DNA of 64,000 nt, from assembly GCA_016714085.1 (NCBI GenBank), contig JADJNW010000020.1, positions 1 to 64,000 of the forward strand. Reading direction: 5' to 3'. Position numbers and translations under genes: made by a program. Below the pieces are notes generated by a model. That model did no database searches. It had not been told where the DNA came from and worked only from the letters and a program-made list of their open reading frames with translations. Position 1 is the first letter of the stretch; the number at the start of each line of letters is the position of its first letter. Source of the stretch: Saprospiraceae bacterium. GTDB taxonomy: Bacteria > Bacteroidota > Bacteroidia > Chitinophagales > Saprospiraceae. Below, one piece after another: positions 37,542 to 47,232 of the stretch.

Positions 37542-38402
37542 ATGAACACAAAGAAACTTTTAGGATTTGCTATTACTATTTTTTTGTTGAATTCTTGCGA
37601 TAGCGTTAAGCAAGCTTTTGTTCCTGATATTGAACGTGAAGAGCTCAACATTTTATTTGGTAATCCTAGTAATGCCACAACAGATGTTTCCAATGAGGAT
37701 AACTATTTGATAACCTTGCCACAATATTCACTTTCTTATAGCAGGAGTCGAGGCTTAGCCAATTGGGTGAGTTGGCATGTCAATGAAGATTGGCTGGGTA
37801 ACGCTGATCGTCAAGATAATTTCCGTCCTTATGACGAATTGCCCGAAGGCTGGTACCGCGTTGGCCCCGCTGATTACGAATTTGCTATTAATGGATTTGA
37901 TCGTGGACATATTTGCCCTTCGGCGGATCGGTCGCTGACGGATGTAGACAATAGCGCTACTTTTTTTATGATCAATATCTTTCCGCAAGCGCCTATCCAT
38001 AATCAAAGTTTATGGGTGAAATTAGAAGAATACTGTCGGAAACTAGTAAATGAAGGCAATGAATTGTATATCATTTCCGGGAATTATGGTGTGGGAGGCA
38101 CCGGAAATAAAGGCTACCGCGAAAAATTGTCGGGTGGAAAGCTCACTGTGCCGCGCCACTTGTGGAAAGTGATTCTGGTGTTACCAAATGGAGATGATGA
38201 TATGGAGCGGATTGATGAGGATACTCGTATTATAGCCATTGATGTTGAAAATAAAAACAGTTTAGGTGAGATGCCCTGGAGCAAATTTCGTGTATCGGTC
38301 AATGAGATAGAGGCTGCTACGGGTTATGATTTATTTTCGGAGTTGCCCAATGTGATAGAGGCGGTGATAGAAGCGAAAGTAGATGAGGTGGTTATTAAAT
38401 AA
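37542..38402 (+). CDS. DNA/RNA non-specific endonuclease lipoprotein (NUC1 family)
   Basis: 286 residues. Lipoprotein signal with lipobox LLNSC at about residue 17. The beta-beta-alpha metal nuclease has YEFAINGFDRGHICPSADR with catalytic His in DRGH, and TFFMINIFPQAPIHNQSLWVKLEEY with the metal-binding Asn. Also VPRHLWKVILVL. It should degrade DNA and RNA outside the cytoplasm, e.g. to gain nucleotides or limit extracellular DNA. I chose ATG 37542; an earlier TTG adds seven residues. Confidence 0.9.
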   Translation: MNTKKLLGFAITIFLLNSCDSVKQAFVPDIEREELNILFGNPSNATTDVSNEDNYLITLPQYSLSYSRSRGLANWVSWHVNEDWLGNADRQDNFRPYDELPEGWYRVGPADYEFAINGFDRGHICPSADRSLTDVDNSATFFMINIFPQAPIHNQSLWVKLEEYCRKLVNEGNELYIISGNYGVGGTGNKGYREKLSGGKLTVPRHLWKVILVLPNGDDDMERIDEDTRIIAIDVENKNSLGEMPWSKFRVSVNEIEAATGYDLFSELPNVIEAVIEAKVDEVVIK

Positions 38403-38511
38403 AATTGATAAGTTGAATGGTTTAAAGATTGATTTAAAACGCGCAAATTAAATTTATTTAATGCTTCAACTTTTAACCTTTAAGCCCGAAAAATCATTTT
38501 TAACAATTTTA

Positions 38512-38544
38512 TTTATGCAACTTTCAATCCGAATTCTATATTTG
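38512..38544 (+). promoter_or_regulatory. Possible promoter of the M23 peptidase
   Basis: TTTA (38512-38515), 21-base spacer, TATATTTG (38537-38544). It predicts a leader of about 115 bases that contains the inverted repeat at 38598-38671. Confidence 0.45.
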
Positions 38545-38597
38545 CAAGAATGAGAGTCGCTACACACCTGAAATAATCCCGTGACGATAGGTAAAAG

Positions 38598-38671
38598 AAC
38601 ATTGGAACATGGCTTTTTAATAATGATGCACACCAGTGAGTTAATCGGCGATTCTTGGTGTTTCCAATGTT
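38598..38671 (+). promoter_or_regulatory. Leader inverted repeat covering the M23 start codon
   Basis: AACATTGGAA (38598-38607) is the exact reverse complement of TTCCAATGTT (38662-38671), which includes the start ATG at 38667. An inner CACCA (38631-38635)/TGGTG pair strengthens the fold. The structure could block translation initiation. Confidence 0.4.
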
Positions 38672-40064
38672 GATTGTTCAATACAAACCAGGAAAGACTG
38701 TGGATTTGACAGAACCGTTTAACCAACTCAAGAAGCAAATTGAGAGACTTGTACGTGCCAAATTTTTTAAAGTAAGTATTATTGGACTATCGGCAATTGC
38801 TTTCGGCACATTTCTGTACTGGAATTCCGATGCTTCTCAAACGCTTCGCGCTTCTTTATTACACTCCGAACCTGAAAATGTGTCGTTAGGCGCGTTTCCA
38901 GTGAAGATTCCCACGATGAAGTACGGCTTTGCTGTTGATACTTTTCAAGTAATCGAAGGCAATATTAAATCTGGCCAATTCTTAGCGGATTTACTGCTGG
39001 CACAAAAGGTGGATTATGCTTCCGTAGAACGAATTATTACGAATGCCAAAGGTTTATTTAGTGTGAACGAACTTCGGGTCGGCAATCCTTACACGATTTT
39101 GACCAAAGACAGCACTAATCGAGCAGATTATTTTATTTATGAACCAAATATCTTCGAGTATCTGGTTTTCCATTTACAAGATGATCTGAAAGTAGAACGC
39201 ATCAAACGCCCTGTATCTACAGAGGTAAAGTCAGCTGCTGGCGAGATCGAATCTTCGCTATGGCAGGCGATGACCGATGCTGGCATGAGTTTTGAACTCG
39301 CGGATAAAATGGAAGACGCTTTGCAATGGGCAGTGGATTTCCACCATTTACAAAAAGGCGATCAGTTTAAATTGGTCTATGATCAAAATTTTGTAGAAGG
39401 CAAGGATGCTGGCATCGGCAAGGTATATGCGGCGTATTACAAGAATGAGAAAAAGGAAATGTATGCGATTCATTATGAAAGCGAAGATAGCAAGCTCAAA
39501 GGATATTATGATTTGGAAGGTCGCCCTATGAAAAGTGCCTTTCTGAAAGCACCTTTGAAATATTCGCAAATGCGCATTTCTTCTTATTATAATCTGAATC
39601 GTTTCCATCCGATCTTGAAGCGTCGTCGTCCGCATTTCGGTACGGATTATGCGGCGCCTTACGGTACGCCAATTGTGGCAGTAGGCGATGGTGTAGTCAC
39701 CGCAGCTTCTTACACAAGTGGGAATGGTAATTACGTCAAGATCAAGCACGATAAAGTTTATGAAACGCAGTATTTGCATATGCAAAAATTTGCAAAGGGC
39801 ATCCGTCCCGGCGTGCACGTGAGCCAGGGAGAAGTGATTGGATATGTAGGATCGACGGGCTTGGCGACTGAGCCGCATGTGTGTTTTAGATTTTGGCAAA
39901 ATGGAAAGCAAGTGAATCACTTGAGGTTGAATTTCCCGAATCCGGAGCCTTTGCCCAAGTCAGAATTGCCACGGTTTAATGAAATACGGGATCAGTATTT
40001 AGCTAAGCTTAAAGAAGCAGTGCTGGTGCAAGCGATTAAGCAAGAATCAGAAACAAATCCTTGA
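38667..40064 (+). CDS. M23-family peptidoglycan endopeptidase, membrane-anchored
   Basis: 465 residues. A membrane segment at about 36-55 (KVSIIGLSAIAFGTFLYW) anchors it, so the rest is periplasmic. Residues about 90-200 hold an OapA/LysM-like region (VDTFQVIEGNIKSGQFLADLL). The C-terminal M23 domain has H323-x3-D327 (HFGTDYAAP), YLHMQKFAKGI and H404-V-C406 where most family members have HxH; the cysteine would take the third zinc-ligand place. It cuts peptidoglycan cross-links during growth. I chose ATG 38667 over TTG 38655. Confidence 0.88.
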   Translation: MLIVQYKPGKTVDLTEPFNQLKKQIERLVRAKFFKVSIIGLSAIAFGTFLYWNSDASQTLRASLLHSEPENVSLGAFPVKIPTMKYGFAVDTFQVIEGNIKSGQFLADLLLAQKVDYASVERIITNAKGLFSVNELRVGNPYTILTKDSTNRADYFIYEPNIFEYLVFHLQDDLKVERIKRPVSTEVKSAAGEIESSLWQAMTDAGMSFELADKMEDALQWAVDFHHLQKGDQFKLVYDQNFVEGKDAGIGKVYAAYYKNEKKEMYAIHYESEDSKLKGYYDLEGRPMKSAFLKAPLKYSQMRISSYYNLNRFHPILKRRRPHFGTDYAAPYGTPIVAVGDGVVTAASYTSGNGNYVKIKHDKVYETQYLHMQKFAKGIRPGVHVSQGEVIGYVGSTGLATEPHVCFRFWQNGKQVNHLRLNFPNPEPLPKSELPRFNEIRDQYLAKLKEAVLVQAIKQESETNP

Positions 40065-40100
40065 TAAAAAATTTTATTTTATAACCTTAACTCCCTCTTG

Positions 40101-40127
40101 TAGCCTCGGATTTTGCGTCTGAGGCTA
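40101..40127 (+). terminator. Hairpin after the M23 gene
   Basis: TAGCCTC (40101-40107) pairs with GAGGCTA (40121-40127), with GGA/TCT partly extending the stem. It lies 37 bases past the stop at 40064. No long T run follows, so termination strength is uncertain. Confidence 0.5.
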
Positions 40128-40181
40128 TATCGTTTATATCATTTTGACGATAGAATTCGGTCAATCATCTAATTTTTTGCT

Positions 40182-40481
40182 ATGACAATAGATGAACAAC
40201 TAATTTCGAGACTTGAAAACCTGGCGCGTCTGGAATTGTCAGAAGAAGAAAGAACCCGACTGATGAAGGATTTGAATAATATTCTGACAATGGTAGAAAA
40301 AATGGACGAGTTGGACACCGAAAATGTAGCGCCGCTCATCTATATAAATGAAAGTGAAGAAATTCATGCTTTGCGAGAAGATGAAATCGCGCATCAAGTG
40401 AGCCGGGAAGATGCTTTGCGCAATGCGCCAAAAGAAGATGGTGTTTACTTTAGAGTGCCGAAAGTCATAGATTTGAAATAA
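40182..40481 (+). CDS. gatC: Aspartyl/glutamyl-tRNA amidotransferase subunit C
   Basis: 99 residues, the usual GatC length. Seen: LISRLENLARLELSEEERTRL, DLNNILTMVEKMDELDTENVAPL and DEIAHQVSREDALRNAPKEDGVYFRVPKV near the end. It stabilises GatA in the GatCAB complex, which converts misacylated Glu-tRNA(Gln) or Asp-tRNA(Asn). gatA and gatB are not adjacent, which is common in Bacteroidota. The LolD-like ATPase follows after 22 bases, probably in one transcript. Confidence 0.93.
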   Translation: MTIDEQLISRLENLARLELSEEERTRLMKDLNNILTMVEKMDELDTENVAPLIYINESEEIHALREDEIAHQVSREDALRNAPKEDGVYFRVPKVIDLK

Positions 40482-40503
40482 ACAATCAACAATTATCAAC
40501 TAC

Positions 40504-41202
40504 ATGGATCCAATTCTTGCTGTAAAAGACCTGAAGAAAACTTACATCATGGGGAGTACACAAGTACATGCCCTTCAATCGGTTACACTTGATATTTATA
40601 AAAATGAATACGTGGCGCTGATGGGACCTTCGGGTTCTGGTAAGTCCACTTTAATGAACCTCTTGGGTTGTCTGGATTCACCAACCAGTGGGGAATATTA
40701 CCTTAATAGTACCAATGTAAGTACGATGACTGATAGTGAGTTAGCAGAAGTGCGCAATAAAGAAATTGGATTTGTATTTCAAACATTTAATTTGTTGCCT
40801 CGCTTATCGGCACTTGAAAATGTGGCTTTACCATTAGTTTATGGCGGCATGGGCAAGACCAAACGTATAGAACGCGCGGAGGAAGTACTGGAATCAGTGG
40901 GCTTGGGCGATCGTATGGATCACAAACCCAATGAACTTTCTGGTGGTCAGCGCCAGCGCGTAGCGATTGCGCGTGCTTTGGTTAATCATCCTTCGATCAT
41001 TTTAGCAGATGAACCTACGGGTAATCTTGACTCGAAGACTTCTGTAGAAATTATGAATATTCTTGGAGAACTACACAAACAAGGGAATACGATTATTCTG
41101 GTGACGCACGAACCCGACATTGCAGAATACGCCCATCGCGTAGTGCGTATGCGCGACGGCTTGATCGAGAGCGATGTTAAAAAAGAACATATAGCACATT
41201 AA
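40504..41202 (+). CDS. LolD/MacB-type ABC transporter ATPase
   Basis: 232 residues. Walker A GPSGSGKSTLMNLL, Q-loop FVFQTFNLLPRLSALENV, signature LSGGQRQRVAIARAL, Walker B ILADEPTGNLD and switch His in LVTHEPDIAEYA. The FNLLP and GNLD features place it in the LolD/MacB/FtsE group that drives export of lipoproteins or small molecules with a MacB-like permease. No permease gene is adjacent, so the partner is elsewhere. A terminator follows at 41241-41268. Confidence 0.92.
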   Translation: MDPILAVKDLKKTYIMGSTQVHALQSVTLDIYKNEYVALMGPSGSGKSTLMNLLGCLDSPTSGEYYLNSTNVSTMTDSELAEVRNKEIGFVFQTFNLLPRLSALENVALPLVYGGMGKTKRIERAEEVLESVGLGDRMDHKPNELSGGQRQRVAIARALVNHPSIILADEPTGNLDSKTSVEIMNILGELHKQGNTIILVTHEPDIAEYAHRVVRMRDGLIESDVKKEHIAH

Positions 41203-41240
41203 AGTAATATAAAAAATATTTATCCTTATCATTCGTTTGT

Positions 41241-41268
41241 AGCCTCTTTCGAGAGGCTTTTTATTTTT
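41241..41268 (+). terminator. Terminator after the LolD-like gene
   Basis: AGCCTCT, loop TTCG, AGAGGCT (41241-41258), followed by TTTTATTTTT. A classic UUCG-loop intrinsic terminator. Confidence 0.85.
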
Positions 41269-41309
41269 AAATTGTTTCATATTGAATGTTGAATTTGTAA
41301 AATTGAAAA

Positions 41310-41879
41310 ATGGCAACAAAAATTTATACCAAAACCGGGGATAAGGGCGAAACTGCACTCTTTGGTGGAAAGCGCTTGCCTAAAAGCCATTTGCGCATCG
41401 AAGCTTATGGCACGGTGGATGAACTCAATTCTTGGATTGGATTATTGCGCGATTGCATTGAACAAGAATCGGTGCGAAACTTATTAAAAGAAATTCAAGA
41501 TCGCCTGTTTACCTTAGGGTCTAATTTAGCCAGCGATCCTGATAAAGAAATGATTACACCCGATATTTTAGAAAATGATGTACAACAGCTTGAGAAAGAG
41601 ATGGATATGATGAATGAAATTTTGCCATTATTAAAGAATTTTATCTTGCCCGGAGGGCATGTAATCGTTTCTTATGCTCATATCAGCCGCTGCGTATGTC
41701 GTCGTGCGGAGCGCAATGTAGTAGCATTGGCACAACAAGAATCGGTGGATGAAATCATTATTCGCTATCTCAATCGTTTGTCGGATTATCTTTTTGTATT
41801 GGGAAGAAAGTTGGCGCAGGATTTAGGTGCGGAAGAAGTCATCTGGAGACCGAGAGCCAAAGACCAGGAGAAGAAGTGA
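41310..41879 (+). CDS. PduO-type cob(I)alamin adenosyltransferase
   Basis: 189 residues. N-terminal IYTKTGDKGETALFGGKRLPKS binds ATP, then RIEAYGTVDELNSWIGL, LFTLGSNLAS, LPGGHVIVSYAHISRCVCRRAERNV and NRLSDYLFVLGRKLAQ. It adenosylates reduced cobalamin to make coenzyme B12, usually for methylmalonyl-CoA mutase or a ribonucleotide reductase. No B12-dependent enzyme is in this window. It is followed after 62 bases by pgpH on the same strand. Confidence 0.93.
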   Translation: MATKIYTKTGDKGETALFGGKRLPKSHLRIEAYGTVDELNSWIGLLRDCIEQESVRNLLKEIQDRLFTLGSNLASDPDKEMITPDILENDVQQLEKEMDMMNEILPLLKNFILPGGHVIVSYAHISRCVCRRAERNVVALAQQESVDEIIIRYLNRLSDYLFVLGRKLAQDLGAEEVIWRPRAKDQEKK

Positions 41880-41941
41880 AATAAGGACAAGGTGACTTGA
41901 AGAAAGAATGACTTGGAGAATTTGCGTATATTTGTAATACT

Positions 41942-43794
41942 ATGAGTAAATGGAATGATATAACAACCCAACTACCCAATATCACGCGGTATCTTATTAT
42001 ACTTGGCGTTATTGCTTTTATTAGCCTCCTTTTTCCAAACAGCCTGCAATTTAAGTACGAATTTGAACGAGGACAAACCTGGCGAAGTGAAGATGTGATT
42101 GCACCTTTTGATTTTGCGATCAGAAAGACCCAACCAGAAATAGATTCTGCTATCGAGCAACTGAGAACAGAATTCCCGCCATATTATGAAATGAATCTTG
42201 ATATTGTAAAAGAGCAAAAAAGACTGACAGATTCCTTACCATACAGTCAGCTGCAAGAACCCGATTTTTTATATCCATTATTAGAAAATGCCATCAAGTC
42301 GAATGTATTTTATAATGCGGATATAACTTCCAGGTTTTTCGATGAAGCCCTGGCTACCTTATCTACTACCCGAGGATTGGTACGGCAAGGCGATACGATT
42401 ATCGCGCGAGGCAATATCGTTACGGATGAAGCCTATCAGCAGTTGGTTTCTTTGAAAGAACAATATGAGCAGGACGTCCCGACTCGCCGCTCTTCCTGGT
42501 TGGTATTTGGTGGCTATTTTTTGCTGACTTCCTTGATCGTGGGTATTTTTTCGATTTATCTTTCCATGTTTTTTAATAAAGTTTTTCGTAAACATAAAGA
42601 ATTATTCTTTATTTTATTATGGTTAATAGTTTACAGTTATTTAGTTTTTGCAGTAGAAAAGACAGATTCTTTAAATTCTTACATGATTCCTTTCTGCATT
42701 GTCCCTATTGTTATCCGCACATTTTATAATAATCAACTGGCGATTTTTACACATATTACAGTTATACTTATTGCAAGTTTCCTTTCATCCCTGGGTTATG
42801 AATTTACATTATTACAAATTCTGGCGGGCATTGTAGTTTTGCTAAGTGATATTAATACGCGCAATTGGTCGCAGTTTTTCTCATCCATGTTTTACATTTT
42901 TCTTACATATGCCCTGGCATTTTTGGGCTTATCGCTGATACAAGAGGGGAGCGTTCAATCCATTGATGGGTCCATATTCACTGCTATTTTTATTAATGCT
43001 TTTTTGACGATGCTGGCGTATCCCTTGATTCCATTGCTGGAGCGCCTTTTCGGATTTACTTCGCATATTACATTAATGGAATTGACCGATATGAATCGGC
43101 CTTTATTACGAGAATTAAGCATCAAAGCCCCAGGCACTTTACAACATTCCTTACAAGTGGCCAATTTATCAGAAGCCGCCGCTCGAAAAGTAGATGCAGA
43201 TTCTTTATTGGTAAAGGTTGGAGCATTGTATCATGATATTGGAAAATCAAAAAATGCAGGATTTTTTGTTGAAAATCAAAACAATAATAATCCGCATGAA
43301 AATAAATCGCCGCTCGAAAGCGCCAAAATTATTATCGAACACGTACCCGAGGGCGTCGCCATGGCCAAAAAGCATCGGCTACCGCCCGTTATTATTGACT
43401 TTATCCGCACACATCATGGCACTACCAGAGTCGAATATTTTTATAGAAATTATGTAAATGCGAATCCTGATATAGCAGTGAATGAAGAAGATTTCCGTTA
43501 TCCAGGCCAAAGCCTCGCAGCAAGGAAGAAGCAATTTTAATGATGGCAGATAGCATCGAAGCGGCTTGTAAAAGTTTGAAAAATCCTACCGAAACGCAGA
43601 TCAATGAAATGATTGATAAGATTGTGGCGGGTAAAATTTCTAACGGACAATTGGAAGATTCCAAAATCAGTTTCCGGGAAGTGGAAATTTGTCGAAAGGA
43701 ATTCAAAAAATTCATGAAATCCGTCCATCACGCGCGCATCGAATATCCGGAAGAGAAAAAAGCGCAAGAAGCTTCAATTAAAGAAAAGGAATAA
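41942..43794 (+). CDS. PgpH-like membrane HD phosphodiesterase (frameshifted)
   Basis: About 617 residues once one base near 43506 is restored (joining FRYPG to PKPRSKEEAILMMADS). Structure: first span at residues 18-32, a long extracytoplasmic 7TMR-HDED domain (YEFERGQTWRSEDVIAPFDF..., RGNIVTDEAYQQL), then about seven membrane spans, and a C-terminal HD domain with PGTLQHSLQVANL, GALYHDIGK and DFIRTHHGTT. Proteins of this form degrade cyclic di-AMP in other bacteria. A TATATTTG box ends eight bases before the ATG, suggesting a nearly leaderless transcript. Confidence 0.87.
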
Positions 43795-43880
43795 TATTTT
43801 AAAATCATGGCTTTGAATGACCAAAATCATAGCTTTTGCTCTTCTTTTAGACTATTTTGCAATAAAAACCGGATAAAGCC

Positions 43881-44690
43881 ATGATTAAGAACATATTAGT
43901 GCCAATCGATTTTTCCGAAACCGCCAAAAATGCATTTTTTTATGCCCAAGCCTTGGCAAAAGTGGTGGGCGCGAATCTAAAGATAGTCCATGTTTTTATG
44001 CCCAGCGCAGAATCGGAATATCCCAATTTTGTGCCACCGGTAGCGGATTACTTGAAAGTGCGAGAAGAAATGCTCAAGGATTTTATGCTGGAAGTCGATC
44101 CTGAAAAAAAGATTGAAAATGATATTCTAATTGGCTTTGCTGCCGATGAAATCATTAATCTTTCCAAGCATTACGATCTTGTTGTGATGGGAACGACCGG
44201 TTCTGGTGGGATTTTAAACAAACTTTTCGGTAGCGTTTCTTCCAATTGTGCACAACGAGCGCATTGCCCGGTGATGCTGGTTCCTAAAGAAGCTACTTTT
44301 AAAAGCTTTAAAGAAATTCTTTATGCTAGCAACTATGAATCAGCGGATAATGAATTAATAGAAACCTTAATAGATTTCAATAATCCTTTTAATGCAAGCA
44401 TTCACTTCGTGCATGTACGCAGCGATGAAAGTAATTTTGAGAAAACCAAAGAGGAAATTTTTGGAGAGCTTTTTAAGGGAGGCGAACCTTCATTTGGATT
44501 TCACATCGCTGAAACCGACGCAGAAACGGTGGCAGAAGGCTTGAGTGAATACGCTTTGGCGCATCATGCTGATTTGATCGTGATGGCGCATCGACACCGC
44601 AACTTTTGGGAGGGCTTTTTTCATAAAAGTCAAACGAAGCAATTGGCTTTAGCGGCGCAATTACCTTTACTTATTTTTCATTGCAACTAG
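43881..44690 (+). CDS. Tandem universal stress protein
   Basis: 269 residues made of two UspA domains. The first begins IKNILVPIDFSETAKNAFFYAQALAK and ends with the ATP-binding motif GTTGSGGILNKLFGSVSSN and CPVMLVP. The second (residues about 150-269) is more diverged, with IHFVHVRSD and VMAHRHRNFWEGFFHKS. Two-domain forms are common in Bacteroidota; they bind ATP and respond to starvation or other stresses. The gene is convergent with the GT39 gene, with eight bases between stops. Confidence 0.9.
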   Translation: MIKNILVPIDFSETAKNAFFYAQALAKVVGANLKIVHVFMPSAESEYPNFVPPVADYLKVREEMLKDFMLEVDPEKKIENDILIGFAADEIINLSKHYDLVVMGTTGSGGILNKLFGSVSSNCAQRAHCPVMLVPKEATFKSFKEILYASNYESADNELIETLIDFNNPFNASIHFVHVRSDESNFEKTKEEIFGELFKGGEPSFGFHIAETDAETVAEGLSEYALAHHADLIVMAHRHRNFWEGFFHKSQTKQLALAAQLPLLIFHCN

Positions 44691-44698
44691 TATAATAT

Positions 44699-46396
44699 TT
44701 AGTGAATAACTTTTACTTTTATTAATGAACTATTAAAGGATGGTGGCAAATCACCCGTTTGAATACCAAGCGCAAATACATAATGATTACTTGGAATATT
44801 TGGAACGGTAAAGTTTGCTTTTACTGAAAGTGTTTCTTTCGGAAGTAGCTGATTGACAGGCTTTTCGAAATTTAAGCTTACAACTTTTTCTAACTTTTCT
44901 TTTTCCAAATTATAAAAAATAGCAACAAATCGAAGCGGCATATTACCTGCATTCATTTGAATAGAGTGATTGTAAGGATTTTTTATTACTAAGGAGAGTG
45001 ATGTATTTTTTTCAATTTTAAATTGTGATGATATATCAAATTTAAAATTTACCTTTTGTGTAATTTGCAGGCTATCAACAAGTTTTAATTTAAAATTTTT
45101 ACGCGTCAATTTAAGTTTTTCACAATTATTACAATTCCAATTCGGTTGTCCGACAATAGCTGCTTGCTGATTATGTAAAGTTTTTTCCCAATCCCAGATA
45201 TCAAATTGATTTTTGCGATAATTTGCATCCGTAAATGTGTAAGCTTGTTCACCGCTGTAAAATGTATAAAAAGAAGGATCCCGATAAGAATTTTGAAATA
45301 TGATTGGCAAATCTTTTGTTTTCTCTTGCAATTCGCCGACCCAGGCACTGCGATGAAAATTGCTTTGAATATTAAAAATATTACCTTTTATCAGCGCGAT
45401 TCTGGCGATTAATAATAATCCAAACGATAGGAATGCCAAGCGTTTGAGCCATTTTTCAAATATAAAATTCCCATCACTTGTTGCGTATTTCCAGGTGAGG
45501 ATTACAAAAGGAATGCTGAGAATGACCGTCCACTGTGGTTCTGCGTGCCCCTTGGAGGTGGTGTATAAGAAAAAAAGCCAAAACCCGAAAATAATGAATA
45601 AAAATGCCCGATAAAGCGCATCTTTATTTACTTGACGTAATAATGCAATAATAATAAATGGAAATAATAATGGATTAAAAATTAGGAATTGATTTAATAT
45701 GTAATTAGTCGTATGCTTTAATTCGTAAGGATCATCGCGCCCAACTAAGTGGTAACGAAACGACGGAAAGTCTTGACTATATTGCCAATACAAATGCGGA
45801 AAAAATAATATTGCTCCAAAAATAGATGCAATGTAAAACTGTGGTTTTAATAATAATTTCCAATTGGAAAGGAGTGTAAAGAAAATTAATAAAACGCCAT
45901 GATATTTACTATATAATAATGCAGCCATGCAGGCGCCCAGGAGGAACGTAGTTGCCCAAGTCTCTTTTATTATAAATTTTTGATAAAAATAGAAAAACCA
46001 TACCGAGAAAAACAACAACGGCGCGTCGGGCGTAGCGATGAAGCCATATACTTGCAGCATTGGCATGGCTACCAACAGGGCGATGAGCGCCCAAACCTTT
46101 GATTTTTCTTGCGGTTTGCCCAGGATCAACCAAATACCATAAAAGCTGCCCAATTGTAACAAAATAACCCCAATTCGAACGCCTAATTCGTTGTGAATCA
46201 GCGTGTAACCAAGTTTTATTAAAATAGCAATTGCCGGCGGGTGATCAAAATAGCCCCAATCTAATTCATTGGAGTACATCCAGTAATAAGCTTCATCGGG
46301 GTCTAATTGTGTAAAAACTGCTTGCAGTACATTTAGTATCAACCAAACGCAGAGGAAGAATAAAAAAAGTTTTTTGCCACTTAAATCTTTCATCAT
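44699..46396 (-). CDS. Family 39 glycosyltransferase (ArnT/PMT-like)
   Basis: 565 residues with about ten membrane spans. The first loop carries the catalytic acidic pair in QLDPDEAYYWMYSNELDWGYFDHPP, diagnostic of GT39-type lipid-sugar transferases. Later spans include VWALIALLVAMPMLQVYGFIATPDAPLLF-like stretches split by loops and a C-terminal periplasmic beta domain (residues about 440-565). It uses a polyprenyl-phosphate sugar to modify lipid A, a protein or a glycan. The GT2 enzyme at 31565 is the kind that makes such donors. The ATG at 46394-46396 is preferred to an upstream TTG. Confidence 0.88.
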   Translation of the reverse strand: MMKDLSGKKLFLFFLCVWLILNVLQAVFTQLDPDEAYYWMYSNELDWGYFDHPPAIAILIKLGYTLIHNELGVRIGVILLQLGSFYGIWLILGKPQEKSKVWALIALLVAMPMLQVYGFIATPDAPLLFFSVWFFYFYQKFIIKETWATTFLLGACMAALLYSKYHGVLLIFFTLLSNWKLLLKPQFYIASIFGAILFFPHLYWQYSQDFPSFRYHLVGRDDPYELKHTTNYILNQFLIFNPLLFPFIIIALLRQVNKDALYRAFLFIIFGFWLFFLYTTSKGHAEPQWTVILSIPFVILTWKYATSDGNFIFEKWLKRLAFLSFGLLLIARIALIKGNIFNIQSNFHRSAWVGELQEKTKDLPIIFQNSYRDPSFYTFYSGEQAYTFTDANYRKNQFDIWDWEKTLHNQQAAIVGQPNWNCNNCEKLKLTRKNFKLKLVDSLQITQKVNFKFDISSQFKIEKNTSLSLVIKNPYNHSIQMNAGNMPLRFVAIFYNLEKEKLEKVVSLNFEKPVNQLLPKETLSVKANFTVPNIPSNHYVFALGIQTGDLPPSFNSSLIKVKVIH

Positions 46397-46440
46397 CAAT
46401 TCAAAAGAATTGCATTAAAATTTTAATATTATTCTGAATA

Positions 46441-47232
46441 TCATTCTTTCCAAATACCTTTCAATTCATTATAAGTAATTGTAAATTCGGTTAGTCCCAT
46501 AGCATAAGCCGCGGCTTCGTAAGCATTATAAAGAAAATAGAGCCCTTTATCCGTGATTGCAATATTGGCTGGAAAAAAGAATCCTTCACCCCAAAAGAAA
46601 CCTTCTTCGTTCAAATCTGCATTAGGTGTAAGCTCGCGTGCCTCGCGGAACTTGACTTCTGCCAATTGTTTCAATTGCATAGTATCGCTTACCATTTGGA
46701 TCGGATTCAACTTAGCGCCGGTTATGGCATCAAAATTAAGCAAGGAAGAATAACCATTCGGATGTGCACCTCCGGCATAAGAATAGGTTGAAATGTCGAT
46801 AGATATATATTTGGGCGTTTGATATATGATACTGCTATTGGTTTCTATTGACCATGGCGTCACAAATTCGGGTTGATCCTGCAAAAAAACTTCGTATTCA
46901 CCAATAAAACCAGCAGCAGCTGTTTCCAGGTCGGCGGGTACCTCATCCGGCGATTCCGCAAAAATGCTAACACTTTGGGTAAGATAGGACATCATGCTAT
47001 CATTAACAGCGCTCATAGCCTCGGCGTTGCCTTGGGTTGCCACCAGGTACTTGACCGATACAATTGCGCAGCGTACACTATCTGTTTTGCAAGTGCTGGA
47101 CTCCATGTTTAAAATCCTTTCTTCAAAAACAAGCGGTGTAACTTCTTGATTGTCTTGGGGTTGTTTGTTGTTTTTACAACTAAAAGCAGAGGCTATAAAT
47201 AATAGCAATATAATATTTTTGAGAATTTGCAT
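46441..47232 (-). CDS. DUF3298/DUF4163 lipoprotein (RsiV-like)
   Basis: 263 residues. Lipobox ASAFSC at about residue 19. The DUF4163 part (ISIDISTYSYAGGAHPNGY) and C-terminal DUF3298 part (FFFPANIAITDKGLYFLYNAYEAAAYAMG, EFTITYNELKGI) fit the fold shared with the RsiV anti-sigma factor sensor domain. In Bacteroidota such lipoproteins are free-standing and of unknown role. It lies 41 bases upstream of the GT39 gene on the same strand, so co-transcription is possible. Confidence 0.85.
   Translation of the reverse strand: MQILKNIILLLFIASAFSCKNNKQPQDNQEVTPLVFEERILNMESSTCKTDSVRCAIVSVKYLVATQGNAEAMSAVNDSMMSYLTQSVSIFAESPDEVPADLETAAAGFIGEYEVFLQDQPEFVTPWSIETNSSIIYQTPKYISIDISTYSYAGGAHPNGYSSLLNFDAITGAKLNPIQMVSDTMQLKQLAEVKFREARELTPNADLNEEGFFWGEGFFFPANIAITDKGLYFLYNAYEAAAYAMGLTEFTITYNELKGIWKE

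Noticed and set aside
39348..39920. 190-codon antisense frame inside the M23 gene
   Set aside because: Shadow of the peptidase domain; His-rich appearance follows from codon complement.
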